Assembly (NCBI GenBank): GCA_963522145.1
Contig: CAUQXI010000009.1
Span: forward strand, 1-64,000
Origin: Mesorhizobium_B sp963522145
GTDB lineage: Bacteria > Pseudomonadota > Alphaproteobacteria > Rhizobiales > Rhizobiaceae
DNA: 64,000 nt
Direction of reading: 5' to 3'
Under the pieces are notes generated by a model, which saw only the letters and a program-made list of their open reading frames with translations, was not told the DNA's origin and did not search any database. A program made the position numbers and the translations under genes. This document shows positions 52,074-61,538 of the stretch, in pieces (position 1 is the stretch's first letter; each line of letters begins with the position of its first letter).

Positions 52074-53102
52074 TTACTGACCGCCGGCGTAAAGCTGGTC
52101 GAACACGCCGCCCTCGCCAAAATGGGTCGGCTGCGCCTTGGCCCAGCCGCCGAAGATCGGATCGTCGATCGAGACCAGCTTGAGCTCGGGCAGCTTCTGC
52201 AACTCGCCCGCCGGTACCAGCTCCGGCTTGGCCGGGCGGTAGTGGTGCTTGGCTGCCAGCCGCTGCCCGGTTTCCGAGTACAGGAACTGCAGGAACGCCT
52301 CCGCGACCTTGCGCGTGCCCTTGGCGTCCACATTGGCGTCCACCACGGCGACCGGCGGTTCGGCCAGGATCGACTGTGGCGGAACCACGATCTCGAAATT
52401 GTCCGCGCCGAACTCGTCGCTTGCCAGATAGGCTTCGTTCTCCCAGGCGAGCAGCACATCGCCCAGTCCGCGCTCGGCGAAGGTGACCGTCGAGCCGCGC
52501 GCGCCCGTGTCGAGCACGGTAACATGCTTGTAGAGGCTGGCCACATAGTCGCGGATCTTGGCCTCGTCGCCGCCATACTCGCCGTGCGCCCAGGCCCAGG
52601 CGGCAAGATAGTTCCAGCGCGCGCCGCCGGAGGTCTTGGGGTTGGGCGTGATGATCTCGACGCCTTCCTTTGTCAGGTCGCCCCAGTCATGGATGCCCTT
52701 CGGATTGCCCTTGCGGACGAGGAAGACGATGGTCGAGGTGTAGGGTGCCGAATTGTGCTCGAGACGCCCGCGCCAGTCCGGATCGATCTTCTTGGACTTT
52801 TCCACGATCGCGGTGATGTCGCTTTCGAGCGCAAGCGTCACGACGTCGGCCTCCAGCCCCTCGATCACGGCGCGGGCCTGCTTGCCGGAGCCGCCATGGC
52901 TGTTCTGGACGGTCACCGTTTCGCCCGTCTTGGCCTTCCAGTCCTCGGCGAAAGCCTTGGAATAATCGGCATAGAACTCGCGCGTCGGGTCGTAGGACAC
53001 GTTCAGGATGGTCTGGTCGGCAAGCGCGAAGCCGAGCAGCCCGAACTGCACGGAACCCGCGATCAAGGCACCGAGGATCGGTTTGGAAAAGAAGTTGGCC
53101 AT
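52074..53102 (-). CDS. Sulfate/thiosulfate-binding periplasmic protein, orphan
   Basis: The 342-residue protein matches the Sbp/CysP family of sulfate-binding proteins. It has a signal peptide (MANFFSKPILGALIAG...FALA), then NVSYDPTREFYADYSKAF, VTVQNSHGGSGKQARAVIEG, ADVVTLALESDI, NPKTSGGARWNYLAAWAW and GGWAKAQPTHFGEGGVFD. Those Ser/Gly/Trp-rich loops bind the anion. ATG at 53102 follows an ideal GGAGGG; the upstream ATG at 53123 is less suitable. No CysT, CysW or CysA transporter gene is adjacent, so it must work with a transporter encoded elsewhere. It is flanked by unrelated genes. Confidence 0.94.
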   Translation of the reverse strand: MANFFSKPILGALIAGSVQFGLLGFALADQTILNVSYDPTREFYADYSKAFAEDWKAKTGETVTVQNSHGGSGKQARAVIEGLEADVVTLALESDITAIVEKSKKIDPDWRGRLEHNSAPYTSTIVFLVRKGNPKGIHDWGDLTKEGVEIITPNPKTSGGARWNYLAAWAWAHGEYGGDEAKIRDYVASLYKHVTVLDTGARGSTVTFAERGLGDVLLAWENEAYLASDEFGADNFEIVVPPQSILAEPPVAVVDANVDAKGTRKVAEAFLQFLYSETGQRLAAKHHYRPAKPELVPAGELQKLPELKLVSIDDPIFGGWAKAQPTHFGEGGVFDQLYAGGQ

Positions 53103-53275
53103 GGAAGCCCTCCGTTTTGGCATAGGCCAGTCTAGAGAATAGCTGCGCGAAAATGCGCCAGCGGCAATTGCTTTTGCAAAGCCTCCGCCGCCAAATCATA
53201 CCTTCTAAGAGCCGATATCGGAAATCATGTTGCGACACGGCGGACAGGCGTCGGTGCAGCCTGCGCGGCGCCGTG

Positions 53276-55357
53276 CTATTCCACGAAGACGTTGACGCTG
53301 GCTGCGCGGCCTGCCGCATCGAGCACTGTGAGGGTCGCGAAACCCGATCCGTCCGGCACCCAGGTCGCGGTGCGGCGGCGAGCCGCCGTGCCGCGCGGCT
53401 CGCCATGGGCACGCCCGCGGAATGGGGCGCGGCCTCCCTGCAGCTTCAGCACAAGAGGGGAGGCTGCGCCGCCTGCCTCCACCCGCGCGCCCTCGGGCGG
53501 AAACACGATCTGCGGTGCAGGCTCCACCCGCGCGACCGTCACGAGCCCGTTGGCATCCGTGTCGAAGCGCTGCAACGTGACCGGCAGTTCCTCGCGTGCC
53601 TGACGGAACGCGCCGGCGGGCGGGCGCGGGAGCGGCATGGCGGGGAGGCCGGAACGGGAAAACGCCTCGAACAGGATGGGCGCGGCCGACTCGTAGCCGG
53701 ACAGGCCGGGCACGGAGCCGCCATCGGGCCGGCCGACCCACACGCCCAGGACGTAGCGGCCGTCGAAGCCCACCGACCACGCATCGCGGTAGCCGTAGGA
53801 GGTGCCGGTCTTGTAGGCGAGGCCGCGCGGCGCGGCGCCCTTTGGCGGCGTCACGCCCGAAAGGATGTCGGCCACCTGCCACGCGGCGCGCTCATCCAGA
53901 ATGTCCACATGGCCGAGCGCTTCGGGCGGCGTTTTCTCCGCGCCGTCACGCAATACGCGCACGGCGCCGCCGTTCGACAGGCCCGTATAAAGCTGAACAA
54001 GATCGCGCAGTGTCAGCCCCGCGCCGCCCAATCCGATCGCCAGTCCCGGCGCTTCGCCAGACGGCAATTGAAGCGTGGTGCCGGCCTGGTCGAAGCGCGC
54101 TGTCAGCCGCGAGGGGCCGACCGTATCCAGCAGGCGGATCGCAGGGACATTGAGCGACAGTTGCAGCGCCTGTCGCACGCTGACATCGCCCTGGTATCCC
54201 ATGTCGAAATTCTGCGGGCGGTAGCCGTGGAAGTTCGATGGGCGATCCGCAATCAGCGTTTCCTGCGCCACGAGCCCCTGCTCGAAGGCAAGGCCGTAGA
54301 TGAAGGGTTTCAGAGTCGAGCCGGGCGATCGAATGGCGCGCGTCATGTCGATGCGGCCTGAGCGGGACTGGTCGAAGAAGTCGGCGGAGCCCACCTCGCC
54401 CAGGATGTCGCCGGTGCGCGCGTCGGCAAGCACTATCGCGACCGAAAGGCGGTCGCCAAGCTTGCGCGCGCTTTCCCGCGCCACCGCTTCCAAAGCCGCC
54501 TGCACCGGCTTTCGCAGCGTGACCCGGTAAGGCGCCGCGCTATTGCGCAGCGCGGCCTCCGTGACGTGCGGCGCAAGTGCCGGCAGAGCGAGGCGGAAGG
54601 AGGGAACAGGTTCAGCCTTGGCGCGTGCGGCCTCCTGCTCATTCAACGAGCCGGAAAGGACCATGCGGTCGAGCACGCGATCGCGCGCCGCACGTGCCTC
54701 CTGGGGGAAGCGGTCGGGACGGCGTTTTTCCGGCAGTTGGGGGAGGGCGACCAAAAGCGCCGACTGGCTGAGCGACAGCCGCCTGGGCTCCTTGCCGAAC
54801 CAGGCAAGCGATGCCGCGCGTACGCCTTCGAGATTGCCGCCATAGGGTGCCAAAATGAGGTAGGCGCGCAGGATCTCATCCTTGCTCAGGCGCCGCTCGA
54901 TCTGCACTGCGCGGAAAATCTGTTTCGCCTTGGCGAACAGCGAGCGGCTGGTGCGAGGTTCGAGCAGGCGTGCGAGCTGCATGGACAAAGTGGAGCCGCC
55001 TGAAATGATGTGCCCGCCCGCGCCGACGAATTGCCCCGCTGCGCGCAGGATCGCCACAGGATCGACGCCGCGATGCTCGCGGAAGCGCTTGTCCTCATAG
55101 GAAACGAGCATGGCGGTGAATGCGGGATCCACGGTGGCAGGATCGACCGCGAGCCGCCAGCGGCCATCAGGTGTGGCGAATGCACGAAGCAACGCGCCGT
55201 CGCGATCCGACACTTCGGCCGAGATCGGCAGGCTCTCGGGGAGTGGAGGCGGGTAGGCGCGATCGAGCGCCTCGAAGCCGCCCCAGGCGGAGACGCCGAG
55301 CAGCGCCAGCGTCAGCGCGGAGGTTGCCGACCATCTCGCCTGTCGCGTCAGACGCAT
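53276..55357 (-). CDS. pbpC: Penicillin-binding protein 1C
   Basis: The 693-residue protein is a bifunctional peptidoglycan synthase of the PbpC type. It has an N-terminal membrane anchor (ALTLALLGVSAWGGF), a glycosyltransferase domain GT51 with YEDKRFREHRGVDP and GGSTLSMQLARLL, and a transpeptidase domain with SPGSTLKPFIYGLAFEQG (SxxK at STLK), SLN and KTGTSYGYRDAWSVG. The C-terminal PbpC-specific domain is Ala/Gly-rich. It should act in the periplasm on lipid II. It follows the alpha-2-macroglobulin gene on the same strand, the classical yfhM-pbpC pairing. The PbpC-family transpeptidase is not known to bind many beta-lactams; function in growth is usually minor. Confidence 0.95.
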   Translation of the reverse strand: MRLTRQARWSATSALTLALLGVSAWGGFEALDRAYPPPLPESLPISAEVSDRDGALLRAFATPDGRWRLAVDPATVDPAFTAMLVSYEDKRFREHRGVDPVAILRAAGQFVGAGGHIISGGSTLSMQLARLLEPRTSRSLFAKAKQIFRAVQIERRLSKDEILRAYLILAPYGGNLEGVRAASLAWFGKEPRRLSLSQSALLVALPQLPEKRRPDRFPQEARAARDRVLDRMVLSGSLNEQEAARAKAEPVPSFRLALPALAPHVTEAALRNSAAPYRVTLRKPVQAALEAVARESARKLGDRLSVAIVLADARTGDILGEVGSADFFDQSRSGRIDMTRAIRSPGSTLKPFIYGLAFEQGLVAQETLIADRPSNFHGYRPQNFDMGYQGDVSVRQALQLSLNVPAIRLLDTVGPSRLTARFDQAGTTLQLPSGEAPGLAIGLGGAGLTLRDLVQLYTGLSNGGAVRVLRDGAEKTPPEALGHVDILDERAAWQVADILSGVTPPKGAAPRGLAYKTGTSYGYRDAWSVGFDGRYVLGVWVGRPDGGSVPGLSGYESAAPILFEAFSRSGLPAMPLPRPPAGAFRQAREELPVTLQRFDTDANGLVTVARVEPAPQIVFPPEGARVEAGGAASPLVLKLQGGRAPFRGRAHGEPRGTAARRRTATWVPDGSGFATLTVLDAAGRAASVNVFVE

Positions 55358-55365
55358 GGTGCCTG

Positions 55366-55521
55366 CCCCTCATCCGCCTGCCGGCACCTTCTCCCCGCAG
55401 GCGGGGAGAAGACCATCTGCCGCGATGCCGTATGCAGTCGGCAGACAGGTTGGCGAAAAGCAAGGTGCAAGCCCTCTTCTCCCCATTCACGGGGAGAAGG
55501 TGCCGGCAGGCAGATGAGGGG
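55366..55521. repeat. REP-like paired inverted-repeat element (156 bp)
   Basis: Two 46-nt units face each other at 55366-55411 and 55476-55521, with a 64-nt spacer. The outer 31-nt arms (55366-55396 and 55491-55521) pair at 30 of 31 positions. Each unit also contains its own hairpin, CTTCTCCCC and GGGGAGAAG around a 6-nt loop (55388-55411 and 55476-55499). This is the layout of bacterial REP/BIME or RIME intergenic elements, and I recall similar sequences as frequent in rhizobial genomes. Only this copy was seen in the window. It lies between the alpha-2-macroglobulin gene and pbpC. Confidence 0.85.
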
Positions 55522-55569
55522 TGGCGCCGCGCTTTCCATGAGTACGCTCAAGCTCCGGAGGGCGTCACC

Positions 55570-58500
55570 CTACTCCGCCTCGACCTTCATCATTCCCGTT
55601 GCTGTGCGCGCAGAGAATTGCGGGCGGTACATGTCTTCCACGCTTGCTGCCGGATGCGCGTAGGTGCCCGGGGTGACGGCGCGCACGACATAGGCCAGCG
55701 TCATCTCGCGATCGCCGCCCTGATCCCGGTTGAAGGCCGCGACGAAGCGGTCGTCGCGGAATTCGAGATGGGCCGCGTCGGTTTCCGGAAGCCAGTCGAA
55801 GTTCGACAGGCTGGCGCTGTTGACCAGCCCCGGATTGTCGATCTCGAAGCCCGCCGGCAGGAGGTCGGTGATCAGGACGCGGGCGGCGAGATCGTTGAGC
55901 TGCTCCGTCTTGAGCACCACCACGAAGCGCTGGTTCTGCTTTGCTTCCGTGATGTTCGCTTCCGCGCCGTCGAGCGAATAGTAGCTGCGCTCGATCGTGA
56001 AGCCGTTGCCGCCTGCCGGCAGTGGCTCGGCCGGCGCGGCGACTGCCGTGACCACCGCCTGGACCGGGTCCTTGCTACGGTTGACGACGACCAGCGGGCT
56101 CGATTGCAGTTCTTCGCCCGTCATGCGCTCGTTGATGCCGCCGGTGCGTCGCTCGCCGTTCACATCGAGCTCGACGCTTGCGTCCTGACCTTTCATAGCG
56201 CGGGCGGCGAGCAGCATCCACACTTCTTCCTGGGTGCTGGTTTCGCGCTTTGCGCGTCGATCGGCCGAGACAAGCGAAACCAGTTCCGGCACCACGCGCG
56301 GCATCGGCTTGGATTCCGCCGCAAGCGCCAGCACCGCCGCGTCATCGCGAAGGCGCGAGCCGTAATCGTTGCGTGCGAGATCGGGCGAGGGCTGTGCCTT
56401 GGCGAGAGCGAGTGCGGCCTCGAAGGTCGCTTCCGAGCGCTGGCGGTCGCCATAAAGCGCAAGGCTTGCGGCCAGGTGGGCTATCGCCATCGGGCTCTTG
56501 AAGGCCTCGATCTGCGTGTCCGAATAGTAACGCAGGTCGCCGATCGAAGCCTTCTTGTTGCGCGCGAGCACATAGAAGGCATAGGCGATAGCATTGCCAC
56601 GCGCGTCCAGGTCGATATCGTAGGAGACGCCGTTCTGGAGATTGTTGAGCGCGAGCAGCATGGCTTCGCCCGGCACGTTGTAGCCTTCCTCACGTGCGCG
56701 GGTCAGGAAGTCGGACACATAGGCGTCGAGCCAGAGATCGCCGGAACCCGGCGCCCATAAGCCGAAGCTTCCCGACGAGGACTGATAGTTCAGCACAGTG
56801 TCCACCGCCGCCTGCACACGCTCCTTCAGCGCGGGATCGTTCTCCATCCCTTCCGCCGCCGAAAGCGCGTTGACATACAGCAGCGGCAGGGCGCGGCTCG
56901 TGGTCTGCTCGGCACAGCCATAAGGATAGCGGTCGAGCGTCAGCAGCAGGGAAGGCACGTCGAAGGCGGCATCGCGCGACACGCCGACGCTGACCGATGC
57001 GCCCTCGATCACGCTGGCCGCGAGCAGCCCGCTATCCACGCGCAGGCTGCCGCCATTGCCGGAGAGATCGACCACCGTGCGCGTGGTGATCGGCATCGCG
57101 GCGGGACGCACCGGGAGCGAGAGCCTCTGCTCCACCTCCACGCCGCTCGCATGGGCGAGCCGCACGGTAATGCTTCCATCGCCGGCCGCCATGGCGGTCA
57201 ACGGGATCGTCATGGTCTGCCGCTTGGCTGGTTGAAGGTTCACGGTTTCCGGCAGCTCGGCGTCATCCGCCACCACCGCGCCGTCGGCCTCGATCGCAAA
57301 GGACCAATCGCCCGCAGGACCATCCGTGTTGGCGAAATCGAGCCGCATCTCGGCGCGGTCGCCCGGCGCGAGGAAGCGGGGGAGACCGGCGGTCAGCACC
57401 ACTGGGTCGCGGATGATCACATCCGTGGAAGCATGACCGATCGCGGTCTTGCTCCAAGCGACCGCCATCACGCGGACGGTGCCATTGAACTGCGGGATGT
57501 CGAAGCCGACTGTCGCCTGGCCGTTCGCATCAAGCTTCACCGGGCCGGCGAAGAAGGCCACGAGCTTCTCCGTGGGCGGCTTGCCCTGCGCGCTCATGCC
57601 GCCGCCGTCACCGCCTGTGCGCAGTCGCCCGGTGACGCCAAGCGAGCCGTCGATCAGGCGGCCGTAAAGGTCGCGCAGCTCGATGCCGAGCTTGCGCTGG
57701 CCAAAGAACCATCCTTCCGGATTCGGCGCCTCGTAGCGGGTGAGGTTGAGGATACCGACATCCACGGCCGCGACCGTGACATAAGCCTCTTCGCCGGCCT
57801 TCGCGCCATCCACCTTCACAGGGATCGACAGCATCGTTTTCGGTTCGATCTTTTCCGGCGGCGTCAGTGACACGGCAAGCGTCCGGGCGGAGGCGTCGAT
57901 CCCCATCCACTTCACGCCAATGGCGCGCGCCGGCATGCGGCTTTGTTCCGCTGAGCCCGGCCGGAACAGGGTTGCCGTCACATAGGCGCCTGCGCCCCAA
58001 TCGGCCTCCACGGGGATGTCCACAGTGGCGCCTTCGGCCGGAATGCTGGCGGTGTGGACGGCTAGGAGACGGTCAGCACCGACCGCCACCAGAAGCTCTC
58101 CCGCGAAACGCGGCGACACTTTCAGCTTCGCGACCTCGCCCGCCTTGTAGGCCGGCTTGTCGAGTGCGATCTCGAGCCCGTCGGGCGTTTCCGTCGAGGT
58201 CTGCGCAACATACCAGCCCGCATCGAACTCCACGCTGGTCGCTGGTCCGGCCGGATCGTCGGTGGCGATCTCAAGCCTGTAGCGACCCCAGTCAACGGGC
58301 AGCGCCAGCTCGGCGGGGCGGCCTGCCGCCACGTCGACCGTGCCGTCGGCGACGGCCGTAGTCGTGGTGACCGGCTCATACGACCAGTAATTGTTTGAGC
58401 GATACCACTGATAGTTCCGCTCGACCTTCACCAGCGTCCAGCGCAACCCGCTTGTGGCCACCGTTTCGCCCGCCGGGCTCGCAGTCAGCACGGAAAAACG

Positions 58501-61050
58501 CGCGGTTGCACCTTGCGGAACTTCGCTGCCGGCGAAATCCGGCTTGATGCCGATCATCGCGGTTTCGGGAAGGATGCCGAGATCGAGCGTGCGCTCAACC
58601 GCCCGTCCGCCGGACTCCCGCATACGCACGGCAACCCTCGCGCTAACCAGTCGCGTCGTGGAGGGCGCCTCGTCCACCACGAGCGGGAAGCTCGCCTTGC
58701 CATTGTCGTCCACCACCGGCAGATCGGAAAGGTCGATCCGGGTGGCGTCGCCTGGCTCCTCGTCGGCCAGCCCAAACTGGTAGCCAGGGAAGCGAGCCCA
58801 ATCGCGCGTCGCCGAAAGCGTCACATTGCCTTCGAGCTCGAGGCCTGCCGCCGGCGCGCCGTAAAGGAAGCGGCCGTCCACATTGACCTCGACCGGCGAG
58901 CGCAAAGCCGTTTCGGTCTTGTCGGCCGTCAGGTCGAACTCGATCCGGTCGGGCACGAAATCCTCGACCAGGAACTGCGCCTGCGCGATGGCCGGCTGCT
59001 TCGGATCGGTGTGAAGCGCGACGGTCCAGGTGCCGCGCATGGCGTTCGATTCGAGCGGGAGGTCGACCGCGTGGCCGCCTTCCGCCTTGCCGTCCGACAC
59101 GATCCTGCGATCTTCCGCGCCGTCGGGGCGGGAGAAGATGAAGGTCAATGGCAGGTCGTCGGCCGCTTCCGCCGCCGTGTTGCGGGCGAGCGCCGCGGCA
59201 TGGACGGTTTCGCCGGCGCGATAGATGCCGCGCTCGGTCCAGGCATAAACGTCGAGCGCGCCGGGCGCGGTGCGGCCCGCGACGCCGCGATCGGACAAAT
59301 CGAAGCCCGCGCGCGTCATGTCGAGGAAAACGAAGTCCTTGTCGGCACCGGTCGCCATCAGCACCGCCGGCACCATGCTGCCTTCGCCGCGCACGGAGCC
59401 CGGCGTGAAGGTGGCGCGTCCTTGCGCGTCTGTGCGTGCCGTGCCCAGCACCTCGTTGTTTCGGGCGAGCAGGGTCAGCTCGACATCGGCGATCGGTTTT
59501 GCATTGTCGAGGCTGCGGGCAAAGACGTTCAGCCCGTCCTCGGCGGTGTAGGTGGACAGTCCGATATCGGAGACGACGAGCCACTGCGTCGCGCGGGCTT
59601 CCCAAGTATCACGGCGGTCGTTCACGGGCGCCGCCGCCATCACGTAAACGCCCGCCTTGCGCTCGGGCAGCGCCTCATCGAGCGGGAAGGAGGTGGTGAC
59701 TTCCTTGTTGGGCTCGCTCTTGATCTCGATCTGGCCTTCCCAGACCGGCTGGCCGAGGCTGTCGCCGAAACTCGACATCTCATAGCCGTCGAGCTGACGG
59801 AGGAACTGGTAGCCGGACAGAAGCTGCGCCAGTGCGCGGTCGCCGACGCGGTAGAGCTTCACATCGGCCACGTCGATGTTGACGGTGACCATCGGCACGC
59901 CGCGCCGGGCGGTGGCCGGCAGCACGAAGCTGTCGCCGGTGAAGCGGGCCGACGGGGCGCGGTCGCGGACATAGACATTGAGCGTGACGGGCGCTTCCAG
60001 CACCTCACCGATCGCGGCGGGCAGTCCGGCGCGGAAGTTGATGCGGTAATGGTTGCCGTGGGACAGTCCGCCGACGCAGATCTGCCTTCCCTTCGCTTCC
60101 ACGCTCTGGGCAGGGCGGTCGTCCAGTGTGACGAACTGCGCGTAGTCTGTGCCGGTCTTGTTCAGGTCTTCGGAAAGCTGGGCGCAGACGCGCGGGGTCG
60201 CCGTGTCGGCATCGATCGTGTGCTCCACGATGCGGAAGCCCTTGCGCGCCTTAAGGTCTTCATAGGCGGCCCGGATGGTAGCCGAATTGTCGAGTGCGAG
60301 GCTCGCTTCATAGGCCTGGAGGGCGGGCCGGAAGAGCTCGCGGCGGTCGAGCGTGGAGGCGACAACCGACAACGCCTCGGCGCGCGCCGCTGTCGTGCGC
60401 GACAGCTCATAGGCGGCGAGTGCGGCGCCTGCGGCATCCTGCTGCGCCTGCGAGACTTCCGATGACTGGTCAGACGAGAAAGCAAGATTGGCGCGGGCGA
60501 GGCCCAGCCAGAGAGCCCCGTCCTGCGGCGCGACGCGGACGGCGGCGGCAAAGGCGTCGCGTGCTGCCGTTGCGTCGCCTCGATTGAGCGCTTCGGTGCC
60601 ACTCTGGACAAGCGCCGCGAGCCCTTCCTCGCCCGTCACGTCGGTATTAAGAAGATTTGCCCGGGTGTTCTTGGCCTCGGCGGCAAGCCATTCGGGCACG
60701 AAGGACAAAGCGGGAGGAGCGCCGATGTCGGGATCTCCCGACAGCGCCATGACCTTTCCGGCGACCGCGCCGGGAAACGGGTTCATCGACCGGAAGTCGG
60801 ACTTCAGAAAGCACCATTTGGCCTTGGTGTTGTAGGTGAAGGCGCGGCATGCCGTGTCGCCGAGGCAGATCGTCTTGCACTGGTCGAGCGTCTTGTTCTG
60901 CTCCGAGCGCAGGTCGAAGCCGAAATAATCGCTGTTGTCCGTGGTGACGATCTTTCGCGCGCTTTGCTCGGCGGCGAAGGCGGGCGACAAGAGCAGCAAC
61001 CCCGCCACGAGTGTGCCGGCGATCCTCCGCATCACGGAAATCGGCTTCAT
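55570..61050 (-). CDS. Bacterial alpha-2-macroglobulin with PAN-like N-terminus
   Basis: This large periplasmic protease trap (1,826 residues, YfhM-type) works beside PbpC to guard the cell. It has a signal peptide (MKPISVMRRIAGTLVAGLLLLSPAFA), then a Cys-rich PAN/apple-like domain (about residues 27-110; four Cys in DQCKTICLGDTACRAF and KWCFLK) and a TPR-like helical stretch (about 130-270). Many MG beta domains and the thioester domain follow, with GCAEQ (Cys1379 to Gln1382), so the reactive thioester should form. The C-terminal receptor-like domain ends MMKVEAE. ATG at 61050 has GAGGGG upstream; a longer frame to 61341 is not signal-like. It is upstream of pbpC on the same strand. The PAN domain is common in this subgroup but not in E. 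coli YfhM. Confidence 0.92.
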   Translation of the reverse strand: MKPISVMRRIAGTLVAGLLLLSPAFAAEQSARKIVTTDNSDYFGFDLRSEQNKTLDQCKTICLGDTACRAFTYNTKAKWCFLKSDFRSMNPFPGAVAGKVMALSGDPDIGAPPALSFVPEWLAAEAKNTRANLLNTDVTGEEGLAALVQSGTEALNRGDATAARDAFAAAVRVAPQDGALWLGLARANLAFSSDQSSEVSQAQQDAAGAALAAYELSRTTAARAEALSVVASTLDRRELFRPALQAYEASLALDNSATIRAAYEDLKARKGFRIVEHTIDADTATPRVCAQLSEDLNKTGTDYAQFVTLDDRPAQSVEAKGRQICVGGLSHGNHYRINFRAGLPAAIGEVLEAPVTLNVYVRDRAPSARFTGDSFVLPATARRGVPMVTVNIDVADVKLYRVGDRALAQLLSGYQFLRQLDGYEMSSFGDSLGQPVWEGQIEIKSEPNKEVTTSFPLDEALPERKAGVYVMAAAPVNDRRDTWEARATQWLVVSDIGLSTYTAEDGLNVFARSLDNAKPIADVELTLLARNNEVLGTARTDAQGRATFTPGSVRGEGSMVPAVLMATGADKDFVFLDMTRAGFDLSDRGVAGRTAPGALDVYAWTERGIYRAGETVHAAALARNTAAEAADDLPLTFIFSRPDGAEDRRIVSDGKAEGGHAVDLPLESNAMRGTWTVALHTDPKQPAIAQAQFLVEDFVPDRIEFDLTADKTETALRSPVEVNVDGRFLYGAPAAGLELEGNVTLSATRDWARFPGYQFGLADEEPGDATRIDLSDLPVVDDNGKASFPLVVDEAPSTTRLVSARVAVRMRESGGRAVERTLDLGILPETAMIGIKPDFAGSEVPQGATARFSVLTASPAGETVATSGLRWTLVKVERNYQWYRSNNYWSYEPVTTTTAVADGTVDVAAGRPAELALPVDWGRYRLEIATDDPAGPATSVEFDAGWYVAQTSTETPDGLEIALDKPAYKAGEVAKLKVSPRFAGELLVAVGADRLLAVHTASIPAEGATVDIPVEADWGAGAYVTATLFRPGSAEQSRMPARAIGVKWMGIDASARTLAVSLTPPEKIEPKTMLSIPVKVDGAKAGEEAYVTVAAVDVGILNLTRYEAPNPEGWFFGQRKLGIELRDLYGRLIDGSLGVTGRLRTGGDGGGMSAQGKPPTEKLVAFFAGPVKLDANGQATVGFDIPQFNGTVRVMAVAWSKTAIGHASTDVIIRDPVVLTAGLPRFLAPGDRAEMRLDFANTDGPAGDWSFAIEADGAVVADDAELPETVNLQPAKRQTMTIPLTAMAAGDGSITVRLAHASGVEVEQRLSLPVRPAAMPITTRTVVDLSGNGGSLRVDSGLLAASVIEGASVSVGVSRDAAFDVPSLLLTLDRYPYGCAEQTTSRALPLLYVNALSAAEGMENDPALKERVQAAVDTVLNYQSSSGSFGLWAPGSGDLWLDAYVSDFLTRAREEGYNVPGEAMLLALNNLQNGVSYDIDLDARGNAIAYAFYVLARNKKASIGDLRYYSDTQIEAFKSPMAIAHLAASLALYGDRQRSEATFEAALALAKAQPSPDLARNDYGSRLRDDAAVLALAAESKPMPRVVPELVSLVSADRRAKRETSTQEEVWMLLAARAMKGQDASVELDVNGERRTGGINERMTGEELQSSPLVVVNRSKDPVQAVVTAVAAPAEPLPAGGNGFTIERSYYSLDGAEANITEAKQNQRFVVVLKTEQLNDLAARVLITDLLPAGFEIDNPGLVNSASLSNFDWLPETDAAHLEFRDDRFVAAFNRDQGGDREMTLAYVVRAVTPGTYAHPAASVEDMYRPQFSARTATGMMKVEAE

Positions 61051-61538
61051 ATCAGAACCCCTCAACCTTCCGCGCGGCGGCCGGCCGCGCCTTGCGAACC
61101 GGAACGCCTCCGCTGCCGACCCCTCGGCAAGCGGAAACATGCGTGACTCACATTCGAGACGCAGATTGTGGCTCCATTGCGGGAACGCGGCCACCGTTCG
61201 GAACAATGTTATAGGGGATAGGAGAGGGAAAGCGCTGGCCACGGAGACGGAGTGCGCCTTTGGTGGCTCTCGAAGCTTGCTTTGACAAGGTGCAAGCGAT
61301 GCTGAATGATGCCCGCATAAAAGAAAAAACGGGAACACCACTGATGAACAATGGCAGGAGCCGCGCGGCCTCTAGACCTTCAGCCGCGCCCAGAAAATCC
61401 ATATGCTGAAAAACAGGCGCAAAGGAGCGGGCTGAGAAAGTCAGGATCGCTGACATTCGCGTTTTCGCATTGGCGCGGCATTCGCTGTCGCCAGCACTGA
61501 CGGCAAGCAACCCCAACCCGACCGGCAGGGGATAGTTC
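61051..61538. other. Divergent intergenic region (488 bp)
   Basis: I see no gene here that I can support. It separates the divergent alpha-2-macroglobulin and peptide-importer genes and should hold both promoters. On the minus strand TATAAC at 61205-61210 could be a -10 element, but no -35 with correct spacing was found. The stretch 61318-61332 is A-rich. No binding-protein gene for the importer is found before 61539. Confidence 0.5.
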
